From: an uncultured Sphingopyxis sp.
Lineage (GTDB): Bacteria; Pseudomonadota; Alphaproteobacteria; Sphingomonadales; Sphingomonadaceae
NCBI GenBank assembly: GCA_937873425.1
Contig: CALMYE010000279.1
Span: 1 to 64,000 of the forward strand
DNA: 64,000 bases
Reading direction: 5' to 3'
Shown: one piece after another, positions 52,464 through 60,759 of the stretch
Layout of the letters: every line of letters starts with the position of its first letter
Position numbering within the stretch: the stretch's first letter is position 1
Notes under the pieces: generated by a model
What the model saw: the letters and a program-made list of their open reading frames with translations, nothing else
What the model was told of the DNA's origin: nothing
Databases searched by the model: none
Made by a program: the position numbers and the translations under genes

Positions 52464-52543
52464 GTGTCAAATTTCAAAATGATCCTCGCATTTGCACTGC
52501 TCGGCGGCGTGCAGGCGCCAGCGTCGGCGGTAAGCCTTTTTTT
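52464..52543 (+). pseudogene. Signal-peptide fragment frameshifted from the next ORF
   Basis: From GTG 52464 the frame reads VSNFKMILAFALLGGVQAP, a convincing signal peptide, and then leaves the downstream frame at a run of seven T (52537-52543). With one T fewer the frame joins the ORF below directly (PASAVSLFYPVKHRPEM). Either an assembly error, a recent mutation or a slippage site. Confidence 0.6.
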
Positions 52544-52566
52544 ATCCTGTCAAACATCGCCCGGAA

Positions 52567-53061
52567 ATGGCGATCTGCCAAGCCCGCGCCCTGACCGAAT
52601 ACATCAACGGATGGTGGGCATATCAGAACGAAGAGACTGACGAGTTTGACCAGGATTTTCCGGTCGACAATATTATTACCGATGATCGGGGGGAGAATTG
52701 GACGGCAAAGGAAAGCGAGTTCGTTGAATCGCTGCGCTCGGCCTATGGCAAGCCCGATCAGGGACCGATTGTCGCCTCGCGGCTTGTTTTGCTGAAAAGC
52801 GACAAATTCCGTCCGCTTTACCTTTTGCAGTTGCGACGGACCGCCTGGACCATCGAATATGAACTGATGGGCGGCGGCGAACTGTCGGGATATCGCAGCT
52901 CTGATAGCACGTGGGTCGTCAGCTTCTGGGGGAAGGACGTCTATCTGCTGCGCGAAGCCGACGAACTGGCGCCGCTGGCCTCTGCGGGGCGAAATTTGAT
53001 CGCGCAGAATGTCGATTGCGCGCGGCTTAAGCGCAAACTCGAAAATGACGAACGCGGTTGA
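52567..53061 (+). CDS. Hypothetical protein, 164 aa as read; likely mature part of a secreted protein
   Basis: No family recognised. Blocks such as TEYINGWWAYQNEETDEFD, LRSAYGKPDQGPIVASRLVLLK, LRRTAWTIEYELMGGGEL and STWVVSFWGKDVYLLR suggest a soluble globular protein; two Cys (ICQA, VDCAR) could pair after export. Taken alone it lacks a signal peptide, but one lies upstream in another frame, split by a T7 run. GC is lower than in the neighbours. It converges with the RHH gene, 11 bp away. Confidence 0.65.
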   Translation: MAICQARALTEYINGWWAYQNEETDEFDQDFPVDNIITDDRGENWTAKESEFVESLRSAYGKPDQGPIVASRLVLLKSDKFRPLYLLQLRRTAWTIEYELMGGGELSGYRSSDSTWVVSFWGKDVYLLREADELAPLASAGRNLIAQNVDCARLKRKLENDERG

Positions 53062-53072
53062 GAGCGAGGGGG

Positions 53073-53303
53073 TCAGCCGCGCTCCCGCCACAGCCACTGC
53101 CGGATCGCCGAGGTCAGGTTCGGCGGGTCGTCCGCTTCCATCCGCTCGACGTCGATGCGCGCGACGAGGGCGTTGACGGGCAACGCCTGCCGCGCGGCTT
53201 CGGTTTCGAGCGCGTCCCAGAATATCGGCTCGAGGCTGATCGAGGTCGGGTGGCCGGCGATCGTCACCGAGCGTTTGATCGGGGGGTGGAAAGATTGGGA
53301 CAC
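53073..53303 (-). CDS. Ribbon-helix-helix domain protein
   Basis: 76 aa from a GTG at 53303. PPIKRSVTIAGHPTSISLEPIFWDALETEAARQALPVNALVARID matches the RHH_4 family, with a beta-strand followed by two helices; such proteins bind DNA as dimers or act as antitoxin-like factors. The C-terminal NLTSAIRQWLWRERG is also typical. The longer reading to 53426 is made of repeat sequence and is rejected. No toxin gene is adjacent. Confidence 0.75.
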   Translation of the reverse strand: MSQSFHPPIKRSVTIAGHPTSISLEPIFWDALETEAARQALPVNALVARIDVERMEADDPPNLTSAIRQWLWRERG

Positions 53304-53328
53304 CGGCGCGCGCCTTTCCAAATCTTCA

Positions 53329-53454
53329 CCCCTCCCCTTCAGGGGAGGGGCAGCGAGACTTGGCAGCTTGCTGCCTAGTCGCAGCGGTGTGGGCATCGAA
53401 GGAGGCGCAAGGCCGCTGGCCCCCACCCCAACCCCTCCCCTGAAGGAGAGGGGC
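53329..53454. repeat. GC-rich palindromic repeat pair (CCCCTCCC family)
   Basis: Hairpins CCCCTCCCCTTCAGGGGAGGGG and CCCCTCCCCTGAAGGAGAGGGG (one mismatch) flank GCAGCGAGACTTGGCAGC and a CCCCACCCC box. It is located upstream of the RHH gene and just downstream of phaB. Confidence 0.8.
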
Positions 53455-53468
53455 TGAATGCCCCTCGC

Positions 53469-54191
53469 TCAATACATATGCTGCCCGCCGTTGATGCTCA
53501 TCGTCGAGCCGGTGACGAAACCCGCGTCCTCGCTGCACAGGAAGGCGACGCCCCGCGCGATTTCCTCCGCATGGCCGAGGCGGCCGACCGGGATCTTCGC
53601 GACGATCTTCTCCAGCACCGGCGCAGGGACCGCGGCGACCATGTCGGTGTCTATGTAGCCGGGTGCTATCGCGTTCACCGTCACTCCCTTCTTCGCGCCT
53701 TCCTGCGCCAAGGCCTTGGTAAAGCCGTGGATTCCCGATTTGGCGGCGGCATAGTTGACCTGGCCATACTGCCCCGCCTGACCGTTTATCGAGCCGATGT
53801 TGACGATGCGGCCCCAGCCGCGCTCGATCATCCCGCCGAAGGTCGCCTTCGCCATGTTGAAGCAGCCGCCGAGGTTGACGCGCATCACGTCGTGCCAGTC
53901 GTCGTAGCTCATGCGGGCAAGGGTGCCGTCGCGGGTGATGCCCGCATTGTTGACGACGATGTCGATGGGACCGAATTCGGCGGCGATCGCGGCGCAATTG
54001 TCGAGGCAAGCCTGATGGTCGCCGACGTCCCACTTGCGCGCCACGATGCCCGTGCGTTCGGTGAATTCACGCGCCTTTTCGTCATTGCCGGCATAGTTGG
54101 CGACGACGGTGACGCCCTCCGCCTGAAGCCTCAGCGAAATCGCCTCCCCGATGCCGCGGCTGCCGCCGGTGACGATTGCGATGCGTGCCAT
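53469..54191 (-). CDS. phaB: Acetoacetyl-CoA reductase (SDR family)
   Basis: NADPH-dependent reductase making (R)-3-hydroxybutyryl-CoA for polyhydroxyalkanoate, cytoplasmic. 240 aa, the family length. SDR motifs: TGGSRGIG near residue 8-15, NNAGITRDGTL, catalytic Ser in VNIGSINGQAGQYGQVNYAAAKSG with the YxxxK pair, and IAPGYIDTDMV. SINGQxGQxGQxNY is characteristic of PhaB/PhbB. No PHA synthase gene lies in the window. Confidence 0.9.
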   Translation of the reverse strand: MARIAIVTGGSRGIGEAISLRLQAEGVTVVANYAGNDEKAREFTERTGIVARKWDVGDHQACLDNCAAIAAEFGPIDIVVNNAGITRDGTLARMSYDDWHDVMRVNLGGCFNMAKATFGGMIERGWGRIVNIGSINGQAGQYGQVNYAAAKSGIHGFTKALAQEGAKKGVTVNAIAPGYIDTDMVAAVPAPVLEKIVAKIPVGRLGHAEEIARGVAFLCSEDAGFVTGSTMSINGGQHMY

Positions 54192-54267
54192 ATATGCTCT
54201 CCCACAGAGTTGCTTTCGTCCTGATTAGGACGCGCGCGGGAGGCTCGCAAGTTGACCGTTACGTCAA

Positions 54268-55998
54268 TCAGTTGCTGATCTGTATCTGCGGCCGGTCCCA
54301 GCGCCCGGCGGCGAGATCGGCCTTGCGCATCGTCAGTAGCAGATGGTCGGCGTCGCCGAACATCCAGCTCATCAGCCCGCTCGTCGGCAGCTCGATCAGC
54401 ACTGCGTGGCTGTCGGCGTCATAGTCGTGGACATAGCGGAAGGGCGTGTGTCCGATGCCCGCCATCTCGCGCGCGGCGAGGTCGCGCGCCCAAGGCTCGA
54501 ACACCGTGCGCGCCGCCTCGGGCAGCGCCCCGGGGTCGGCGGCATAGACATGCTTGGCATGGTCGAACCAGATGCGCTGATAGTCGTGCGCCCACAGCGC
54601 CGCGTCGGGATGATGCTGCGTCAGCGGCAGCGTCAGCCCCTCGATCCGCTCGGCGCCGGGGCGGCCTTCGGGGTCGGCCTTGCGCAGCACTTTCGTCCAG
54701 CGGATCGCGCGCAGCGCCGCCATCACCGCCCCCGCGTCGGCGGCGGAGAAGGGGAGGCGGTGCGCGCTGTCGCGGACGATGGCGATGATCTCCTCGGCGC
54801 GGGCCTGGGCCTCGCGGTTCGTGGCGCGCGCGGCTTCGGCGGCGGCCGCGAGTTCGGTGAGGGCGGTGCGCTGGTTCGTCAGCCGCTCGCGTTCGGCGGG
54901 GTCGAGCCCGGCCTCGCCGAGATGGCGCTCGACCGCCGCAAGCTGCGTGTCGATCGGCGACGGCCCCTCGACCTCGCGCCAGTGGCGTTCGATCCGCATC
55001 GCGAGAATCTCCGTCATCGCGAGCATCAGATCCCAGTCGAAGGGGTGCCAGGCGGGATCGGCCAGATCATAGCCGGTGCGATAGAGGCGGTGGCCGGGGG
55101 CGTCTTCCGCCCCGGCGCCGCGCGGGTCGGCGTCGCCCGGCCGCACCGCGACCAGATCGACCGGCCATTCGGGAAAGGCGTGGCGCGCGAAGGGTATCAG
55201 GTCGCCGAAGCGCAAGCCCCCCGACGGCGCGAAGAAGCTGTCGTTGGCGTCGATCGGATAGGGCGGGTCGAGCGGCTCGCCCGCCTCCGTGACGTGGACC
55301 ACCGCCGCGTCGCCGTCGCGCGGATGGATGAAGAAGGCGAGGCTGCCGCTGCGCGGGCCGAGCCCATCCCACAGCGCGCGCGGCAGGTCGGCGCAGGCGA
55401 TCTGCGCGACGAAATCGCCGGGCACTTCGCGGATTTCGGGCCAGCGCGCGCCGGGGTCGAGGCGCGGGCGGCCGCCGAGCCAGCTCGTCGCCACCTCGTG
55501 CCGGCGCGGCGGAATCTGAGGGACGAGGCGGACCGAGACGGCTTCGCCGCCGCGCCGTTCGAGCAGGTCGGCTTCATGTTCGACCTGTGCCACCACCGCT
55601 TCGAGCATCTGCGCCACCATCGCGCGGTCGGCTTCGCTGGGCGGGGCGGCGGGCGGGGCGGGATCGGGGCGCTCGGCGAGCAGGGTGTCGGCGGTGATTG
55701 CGGGGGCGGCGAAGGCGGGCACCGCCGCTTCGCCTTCGGGTTCGGACAGACTCTCTGCGGTCGGGCGGGCGCTGATCCGCGCGAGGCGCGCGACGGGGAT
55801 TTCGACCGGCGCCTCGGGCTCGCGGTCGCGGCGCGGGAGTTTCGGCAGGCGGCTTTCGCCCGGCGCGCGGGGTGCGCGGGGAAGTTTCGGGGCCTTGGGC
55901 GCCTTGGGCTGGCGCAGGCGCCAGACGATCCAGACGATCGCGAGATAGGCGAGCGTGATCCCAACCAGCGTCAGCATCGCGGTCTGGACCTGGCTCAT
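54268..55998 (-). CDS. DUF1963 domain protein with N-terminal membrane anchor
   Basis: 576 aa. One N-terminal membrane helix (TLVGITLAYLAIVWIVWRL) is followed by a long Pro/Arg/Ala-rich linker (KAPKAPKLPRAPRAPGESR) and the DUF1963 (YwqG-like) domain: RLDPGARWPEI, DFVAQIACADLPRALWDGLGPRSGSLAFFIHP, FFAPSGGLRFGDLIPF and GIGHTPFRYVHDYDADSHAVLIELPT. A helical stretch with repeated Ala/Glu lies between (AAAAEAARATNREAQARAEE). Function of the domain is unknown. Single gene, no operon partner visible. Confidence 0.8.
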   Translation of the reverse strand: MSQVQTAMLTLVGITLAYLAIVWIVWRLRQPKAPKAPKLPRAPRAPGESRLPKLPRRDREPEAPVEIPVARLARISARPTAESLSEPEGEAAVPAFAAPAITADTLLAERPDPAPPAAPPSEADRAMVAQMLEAVVAQVEHEADLLERRGGEAVSVRLVPQIPPRRHEVATSWLGGRPRLDPGARWPEIREVPGDFVAQIACADLPRALWDGLGPRSGSLAFFIHPRDGDAAVVHVTEAGEPLDPPYPIDANDSFFAPSGGLRFGDLIPFARHAFPEWPVDLVAVRPGDADPRGAGAEDAPGHRLYRTGYDLADPAWHPFDWDLMLAMTEILAMRIERHWREVEGPSPIDTQLAAVERHLGEAGLDPAERERLTNQRTALTELAAAAEAARATNREAQARAEEIIAIVRDSAHRLPFSAADAGAVMAALRAIRWTKVLRKADPEGRPGAERIEGLTLPLTQHHPDAALWAHDYQRIWFDHAKHVYAADPGALPEAARTVFEPWARDLAAREMAGIGHTPFRYVHDYDADSHAVLIELPTSGLMSWMFGDADHLLLTMRKADLAAGRWDRPQIQISN

Positions 55999-56131
55999 GG
56001 CGACCTCCTCGAACGGCGCGCGGCGTCCGGGGGACGGCGGCGCGAGGGAGGAAGGTTAAACGAAGATCCTGAACAGGAGGTAAGCGGAGGGTGTTTGCGC
56101 CGGATCGCGAGCGGCTTTGAATAAAGACCTT

Positions 56132-56207
56132 GTGCTCCCGCGAAGGCGGGAGCCCAGAGCGGTCTGGCGCTATACCGCTCTGGGTCCCCGCCTTCGCGGG
56201 GACGCAC
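56132..56207. repeat. Palindromic repeat (CTCCCGCGAAGGCGGGAG / CCCCGCCTTCGCGGGG)
   Basis: The same family as 7455: GTGCTCCCGCGAAGGCGGGAG, a CCAGAGCGGT...CCGCTCTGG central stem, then TCCCCGCCTTCGCGGGGA and CGCAC. The whole element can fold as one long hairpin. Confidence 0.8.
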
Positions 56208-56272
56208 GAGTGTTTACGCTTCGACGGACGGTGCGTGGCGGGCGGGTCTTGCGTGCCTTTGCCGTTGCCATG

Positions 56273-56415
56273 ATCTCACACAAAGACACGAAGAGGGCCG
56301 TGCCGTTTCGATGGCTTCGGTTGCCGCCGCAGGCGGCCTTGGGAAAGGCGCTTTCGCGCAATCGGCAAGCGACGGATGCCCCATGATCTGCCCTCTTCGT
56401 GTCTTTGTGTGAGAT
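56273..56415. repeat. Long inverted repeat with 25-bp perfect arms
   Basis: Left arm (56273-56297) begins ATCTCACACAAAGACACG, right arm (56391-56415) is its exact complement and ends TTGTGTGAGAT. About 93 bp lie between them. A related motif CTCACGCAAAGGCGCAAAGG follows at 56424-56443. It looks like a miniature mobile element, though no flanking target duplication was confirmed. Confidence 0.75.
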
Positions 56416-56515
56416 TATTTTGACTCACGCAAAGGCGCAAAGGCACGAAGAAAGAAAGGGAAAAGCGGGATTCCCGCTTGCGCGGGAATGACGGAGGTTG
56501 GGGCGAATGGAAGAT

Positions 56516-56631
56516 CTCCCCCTCCCTTTCAGGGAGGGGTTAGGGGTGGGTGCGAGCGAAGCGAGCCGAAAGAAAGAACGCCGCCTTTGGCGGCTACCCA
56601 CCCCCGGCCCCTCCCTATAAGGGAGGGGAGG
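56516..56631. repeat. GC-rich palindromic repeat pair (CCCTCCC family)
   Basis: Left hairpin TCCCCCTCCCTTTCAGGGAGGGG, right hairpin CCCCTCCCTATAAGGGAGGGG; GGGGTGGGTG and CACCCAC boxes face inwards. It stands just downstream of hemH. Confidence 0.8.
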
Positions 56632-56649
56632 TCGGGCATCATGCCCGCC

Positions 56650-57648
56650 TCAATCGATCCACCCCGCCAGTTCGCGGCGGAGGAGGGTTTCGAGCATGGC
56701 GAGGCCGGGGGGGGTGTCGTTGAGGCAGGGGAGGTAGGCGAAATGCTTGCCGCCGGCTGCCGCGAAGCTTTCGCGGCCGCGGATCGCCAGTTCTTCGAGC
56801 GTTTCGAGGCAGTCGGCGGCGAAGCCGGGGGCGAGGATGGCGACGCTTTTGCCTTCGCGGCCGAGCCGTTCGAGCGTGGCGTCGGTTGCCGGTTCGAGCC
56901 ATTTGGCGCGGCCGAAGCGCGACTGGAAGGCGATCTCGACCGGGCGGCCGAGCGCTTCGGACAGGAGGCGCGCGGTCTTGACGCACTGGCAATGATAGGG
57001 GTCGCCGAGGTCGAGCGTGCGCTGCGGCATGCCGTGGAAGCTGGCGAGCAGCACGTCGGGGGTGAAGTCGAGCGCGGCGAGCCCCGCCTCGACTGATGCC
57101 TTGAGCGCGGCGATATAGTGCGGATCGTCGGCATAGGGCGGCAGGAAGCGCAGCGCCGGTTGCCAGCGCAAAGTGCCGAGATGCGCGTTCACCTGGTCGG
57201 CGACGGTCGCGGTCGTCGCGGCGCAATATTGCGGATAGAGCGGTGCGATCAGGATGCGGCGGCATCCGGCCGCGAGCATCGTGTCGAGCGTCGCGGGGAT
57301 CGACGGATTGCCGTAGCGCATCGCATGATCGACCAGCACCGCATCGCCGAGCGCGGCCTGCATCGCCGCCGCCTGCCGCCGGGTGATCGCGGCGAGCGGT
57401 GAGCCTTCGCCGGTCCATATCTGTGCATAGGCGTGCGCCGATTTTTTCGGTCGGGTGGTCAGGATGACGGTGCGCAGGATCGGCTGCCAGAGGATTTGCG
57501 GAATCTCCACGACGCGCGGGTCGGAGAGGAATTCGGCGAGATAGCGGCGCACCGAGCGCGCGTCGGGCGCGTCGGGGGTGCCGAGATTGACGAGCAGCAC
57601 GCCGATGCGCGCGGGCGCGACGGCGGGATGATTGGCGGGCACGGTCAT
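56650..57648 (-). CDS. hemH: Ferrochelatase
   Basis: Inserts ferrous iron into protoporphyrin IX, the last step of haem synthesis. 332 aa, as usual. Blocks: GVLLVNLGTPDAPD, YLAEFLSDPRVVEIP, YAQIWTGEGSPL, LIAPLYPQYCAATTATV, LLASFHGMPQRTLDLGDPY (with the catalytic His in FHGMP) and AFQSRFGRAKWLEPATD. The ATG overlaps the stop of the molybdenum hydroxylase gene (ATGA), so the two are translated from one mRNA. Cytoplasmic, membrane-associated. Confidence 0.96.
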   Translation of the reverse strand: MTVPANHPAVAPARIGVLLVNLGTPDAPDARSVRRYLAEFLSDPRVVEIPQILWQPILRTVILTTRPKKSAHAYAQIWTGEGSPLAAITRRQAAAMQAALGDAVLVDHAMRYGNPSIPATLDTMLAAGCRRILIAPLYPQYCAATTATVADQVNAHLGTLRWQPALRFLPPYADDPHYIAALKASVEAGLAALDFTPDVLLASFHGMPQRTLDLGDPYHCQCVKTARLLSEALGRPVEIAFQSRFGRAKWLEPATDATLERLGREGKSVAILAPGFAADCLETLEELAIRGRESFAAAGGKHFAYLPCLNDTPPGLAMLETLLRRELAGWID

Positions 57649-59933
57649 GCCGGCCGGTCCGAGAGCGGGATGCGGCGGATGCGGCGGCCGGTCGCCGCGA
57701 ACAGCGCATTGGCGACGGCGGGCGCGACGACGGGGACGCCGATCTCGCCCAGCCCGCCGGGGTCGCGGTCGCTCTCGACGAATTCGACGGTGATCTCGGG
57801 CGACTGGGCGAGACGCGGCAGGCCGAGCTGGCCGAGCTTGCGGGCGGTCGCGACGCCGCCTGCATAATCGGTCGTCGCACCGACCGCGGCGGCGAGGCCG
57901 AAGATCAGGCCGCCCTCGACCTGTTGCCGCGCGATCGCGGGATTGACGAGGCGCCCGGCATCGACGACCGCGACGAGCTGTTCGACCTGAAGCCCCCGGT
58001 CGGTCGGGCGCGCGGTCGTCATCAGCGCGATATGGCTGCCGCGCATCGAGTGGCAGGCGAGACCCTGCGCCGAGCCCGACAGCATGCCCTCCCAGCCGCC
58101 GATGCTCGTCGCGGTGAGCAGGCAGCGCGCGAGCAGCGGCGAATCGCCGAGCATCGCCATGCGATAGGACAGCGCGTCCATGCCGGCGCGCGCCGCCATC
58201 TCGTCGATGAAGCATTCGGTGAAGAAGGCGGTGTAGCTGTCGGCATTGCCGCGCCAGCGCCCGGTCGGCAGGCCGATGTCGGCGGGGCAGTGATCGACCG
58301 CGATATGCGGGATGGCATAGCCGCTCGCCGCGCCCTCGACCGCGACCGCGTCGGACGAACCGGCGGCGGCGCGCTGCGCGACGTCGGGGGGCGTGTTGCC
58401 GAACAGCCGGTCGCGAAATTCGTGGGTGGCCGGGGGAACGGCGATGCGCGCGACCAGCGCGTCGATGCCGCCCGCGGCGTTGAGCGTCGCGATCATCTTC
58501 GCGCGGGCGGGCGGGCGGGGGATGTCGCGCATGATCTCTTCGGCGCGCGACCAGCAAAGCTGGACGGGCCGCCCGATCTCGCGCGCGATGATCGCCGCCT
58601 GCACCGCGACATTGTGGTCGAGGCAGGCGTCGAACGAGCCGCCCGCCATCATCAGGAAGAGGGTGACCTCGCTTTCGGCGAAGCCCGACGCCCGGGCGAC
58701 GGCGGCGCGGCACTGGGCGGGGGCCTGTGTCGCGACCCAGATGCGCAGCCGGCCCTTTTCGACGCTGGCGGTGGCGGTGCGCGTTTCGATGGGGGCATGG
58801 AGCGCGGGGGCGACGGCGTAGGTCGCCGAAATCTTCGTGCGGCCCTCCATCGCTTCGCCGACGTCGCCCTTTTTGACGACGCGGTGCCCGTCGTCCCGGA
58901 TCGCGGCCTTGAGCGCCCGGTCGATGCCGGTGCTCGAAATCGGAGTGCCGGCGGTCTCGAAGACGGGGGCGAAGCGGTCGAGCGCGCGGTTGGCGGCCCA
59001 CCAGTTGCGCGCGACCGCCGCGACCCAGCGCTCATGCTCGACGACATGCAGCATGCCGGGCGAGGCGAGCCCCGCCTTGCGGTCGATGCTCTTCAGCCGC
59101 GTCGCGCCGAGCGGCCCCTGGCGGATCGCGGCATAGACCATGCCGGGCAGGCGGATGTCGCCCGCGAAATTGGCCGATCCGTCGATCTTGGCGGGCAGGT
59201 CGAGCCGGGTGACCTCGCGCCCGTAGAGCGGATCGCCGCCGCCCGAGCGGTAGACGGGCTCGGCGGGCGGTTCGAGCAGCGCCGCCGCAGCCGCGACCTC
59301 GGCGAAGCGCAATTTCTTCGTGCCGTGGGTGACGAAGCCCGCTTCGGTGTCGCATTCGGTCCAGTCGGCGTCCCAGCGCCGCGCCGCCGCCATCATCAGC
59401 ATCGCGCGCGCCTGCGCCGCGGCGTCGCGGCACGGCCCCTCGAACATGCGCACCGAGGAACTGTTGGCGGTCAGCATCACCGCGTGGCGCACCGCCCATT
59501 CGCGCCGCGCCCAGCCGCGCACGTCGGCGACGAAATCGGGAACGCCCGACCGCGGGGTGAAGGTCGCGCTGTCCTCGTCGACCAGCAAAATGTTGGTGTA
59601 GAGCGGGCTGATCGGCGCGGTCTCGACCGCGACGGTGCGCCAGTCGGCGCCGAGCTCGTCGGCGATGATCTGCGGCAGCAGGGTGGTGACGCCCTGGCCC
59701 ATCTCGCATTGCGGGACGACGACGCTGACATGGCCGTCCTCGCCGATCTTGAGGAAGGCGTTGAAGACATGCTCGCGCTCGGAGGCGGTGAGGTTGGGGC
59801 GATAGTCGCGCGGCCACAGCGTCCAGGCGACCGCCAGCCCCCCCGCCGCGGTCGCGCCGACGAGCAGCGAGCGGCGGCTGACATAGGGCAGGCGCCGCTT
59901 CTTCGTGTCGATATTGTCGCGAATGCCCGCCAT
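57645..59933 (-). CDS. Molybdenum hydroxylase large subunit (isoquinoline 1-oxidoreductase beta / aldehyde dehydrogenase type)
   Basis: 762 aa, with a Tat-like signal (VSRRSLLVGATAAGGLAVAWTLW), so it is probably periplasmic or membrane-attached. Features of the isoquinoline-type large subunit are clear: PQCEMGQGVTTLLPQIIADELGADW near the N-terminus, SANFAGDIRLPGMVYAA, and the C-terminal GGLGEIGVPVVAPAVANALFAATGRRIRRIPL with the catalytic Glu in GLGEIG. It normally works with a small 2Fe-2S subunit, but none is adjacent. It overlaps hemH by 4 bp. The start was set at the ATG just before the signal; longer readings are repeat-derived. Confidence 0.87.
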   Translation of the reverse strand: MAGIRDNIDTKKRRLPYVSRRSLLVGATAAGGLAVAWTLWPRDYRPNLTASEREHVFNAFLKIGEDGHVSVVVPQCEMGQGVTTLLPQIIADELGADWRTVAVETAPISPLYTNILLVDEDSATFTPRSGVPDFVADVRGWARREWAVRHAVMLTANSSSVRMFEGPCRDAAAQARAMLMMAAARRWDADWTECDTEAGFVTHGTKKLRFAEVAAAAALLEPPAEPVYRSGGGDPLYGREVTRLDLPAKIDGSANFAGDIRLPGMVYAAIRQGPLGATRLKSIDRKAGLASPGMLHVVEHERWVAAVARNWWAANRALDRFAPVFETAGTPISSTGIDRALKAAIRDDGHRVVKKGDVGEAMEGRTKISATYAVAPALHAPIETRTATASVEKGRLRIWVATQAPAQCRAAVARASGFAESEVTLFLMMAGGSFDACLDHNVAVQAAIIAREIGRPVQLCWSRAEEIMRDIPRPPARAKMIATLNAAGGIDALVARIAVPPATHEFRDRLFGNTPPDVAQRAAAGSSDAVAVEGAASGYAIPHIAVDHCPADIGLPTGRWRGNADSYTAFFTECFIDEMAARAGMDALSYRMAMLGDSPLLARCLLTATSIGGWEGMLSGSAQGLACHSMRGSHIALMTTARPTDRGLQVEQLVAVVDAGRLVNPAIARQQVEGGLIFGLAAAVGATTDYAGGVATARKLGQLGLPRLAQSPEITVEFVESDRDPGGLGEIGVPVVAPAVANALFAATGRRIRRIPLSDRPA

Positions 59934-59985
59934 CGGGGATGCTGATAAGCGGGGGGAGTCGGCGAGGCAAAGGCTTTCGGGTTTT

Positions 59986-60128
59986 CTCCCCTCCCTGCAA
60001 GGGAGGGGCCGGGGGTGGGTGTGCGGCGTAGCCGCACTCCGGCCGGTGCGGTGACATGTCGTCGGCCGGGGCATCGAGCCCCGACCGCCGATACCCACCC
60101 CTTACCCCTCCCTTGCAGGGAGGGGAGG
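59986..60128. repeat. GC-rich palindromic repeat pair (CCCTCCC family)
   Basis: Hairpins CTCCCCTCCCTGCAAGGGAGGGG and CCCCTCCCTTGCAGGGAGGGG with GGGGGTGGGT / ACCCACCCC boxes. It lies upstream of the molybdenum hydroxylase gene and just downstream of the lipoprotein gene. Confidence 0.8.
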
Positions 60129-60130
60129 TC

Positions 60131-60736
60131 TTACCAGCCCCAGGGCGCGGGGGGCGGGGGCGTTACCGGCTGGGCATAGTCGAAGGCGACCCGGAACAGC
60201 CGGCCTTCGCGGCTGAGTTCATAGATATAGCCCTTGTCGGTCGTCTCGATCGCCCAGACATTGGTCGTCGATACGCTGCGTCCGGTGCGCTCGAACAGCG
60301 CGATCGATTCGGCGTCGACCGGGAATTGCTGCCGCGTCGCGGTGCCGGGGGCGGCGGTGTCGCCACCGTACATGGTGATCTCGTCCTTCGAGCCGTCGGC
60401 GTGGCGATGGTCGTGCTTCAGGCGCAGGCCCGTGTCGGTGCGGGTGATGATCCAGGTGCGCGAGCGGTCCCAGCCGCCCTCCTCGGCCGGCGCCTCGATA
60501 TGGAAGGGGATTTCGAGGCGGTCGGGGGTGCAGGTGCGGAAATGGACGATCATCGCCTTGCCGCGCATCTCGGCATCGGCCTCCTGATCGCTGACGAGGC
60601 GGCCGGCATAGGCCTTGCCGCAATGTTCGGTCAGCGCGGCGAAGAATTCGTCCTGCGGATCGGCCTGTGCCGGGGCGGAGGTGCAGGCCGCGAGCGTGGC
60701 GGCGGCAGCGGCTGCGAGGATGGTGGCGGTTTTCAT
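60131..60736 (-). CDS. Putative lipoprotein, 201 aa
   Basis: No named family recognised. The N-terminus MKTATILAAAAAATLAACTS is a lipoprotein signal with lipobox LAAC, so the protein should be anchored in an envelope membrane. The mature part has blocks HCGKAYAGRLVSD, IPFHIEAPAEEGGWDRSRTWIITRTDTGLRLKHDHRHADGSKDE and a Pro-rich end. The ATG at 60736 is chosen over an in-frame TTG upstream. It is the last gene of a probable operon with the CoA-binding protein, 23 bp upstream. Confidence 0.8.
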   Translation of the reverse strand: MKTATILAAAAAATLAACTSAPAQADPQDEFFAALTEHCGKAYAGRLVSDQEADAEMRGKAMIVHFRTCTPDRLEIPFHIEAPAEEGGWDRSRTWIITRTDTGLRLKHDHRHADGSKDEITMYGGDTAAPGTATRQQFPVDAESIALFERTGRSVSTTNVWAIETTDKGYIYELSREGRLFRVAFDYAQPVTPPPPAPWGW

Positions 60737-60759
60737 TTTCGGCAAACCCCTTTTCGGTT

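Larger units (their letters stand above)
55999..56649. other. Repeat-rich intergenic region, no gene supported
   Basis: 651 bp between two minus-strand genes, holding four different repeats (56132, 56273, a REP-like motif near 56420-56456 and 56516). The 89-codon frame at 56117-56386 is composed of repeats and has no family resemblance. The cluster suggests an insertion hot spot. Confidence 0.6.

Noticed and set aside
53304..53426. N-terminal extension of the RHH protein
   Set aside because: The extension encodes the GC-rich repeat; the conserved domain begins right after the GTG at 53303.
56117..56386. An 89-codon plus frame between DUF1963 and hemH
   Set aside because: Made largely of palindromic repeat sequence, with no ribosome site or family resemblance.
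56650..59001. A 783-codon frame joining the start region of ferrochelatase to upstream sequence
   Set aside because: Only the last 332 codons are ferrochelatase; the upstream part is a shadow frame of the molybdenum hydroxylase gene, which overlaps by ATGA.
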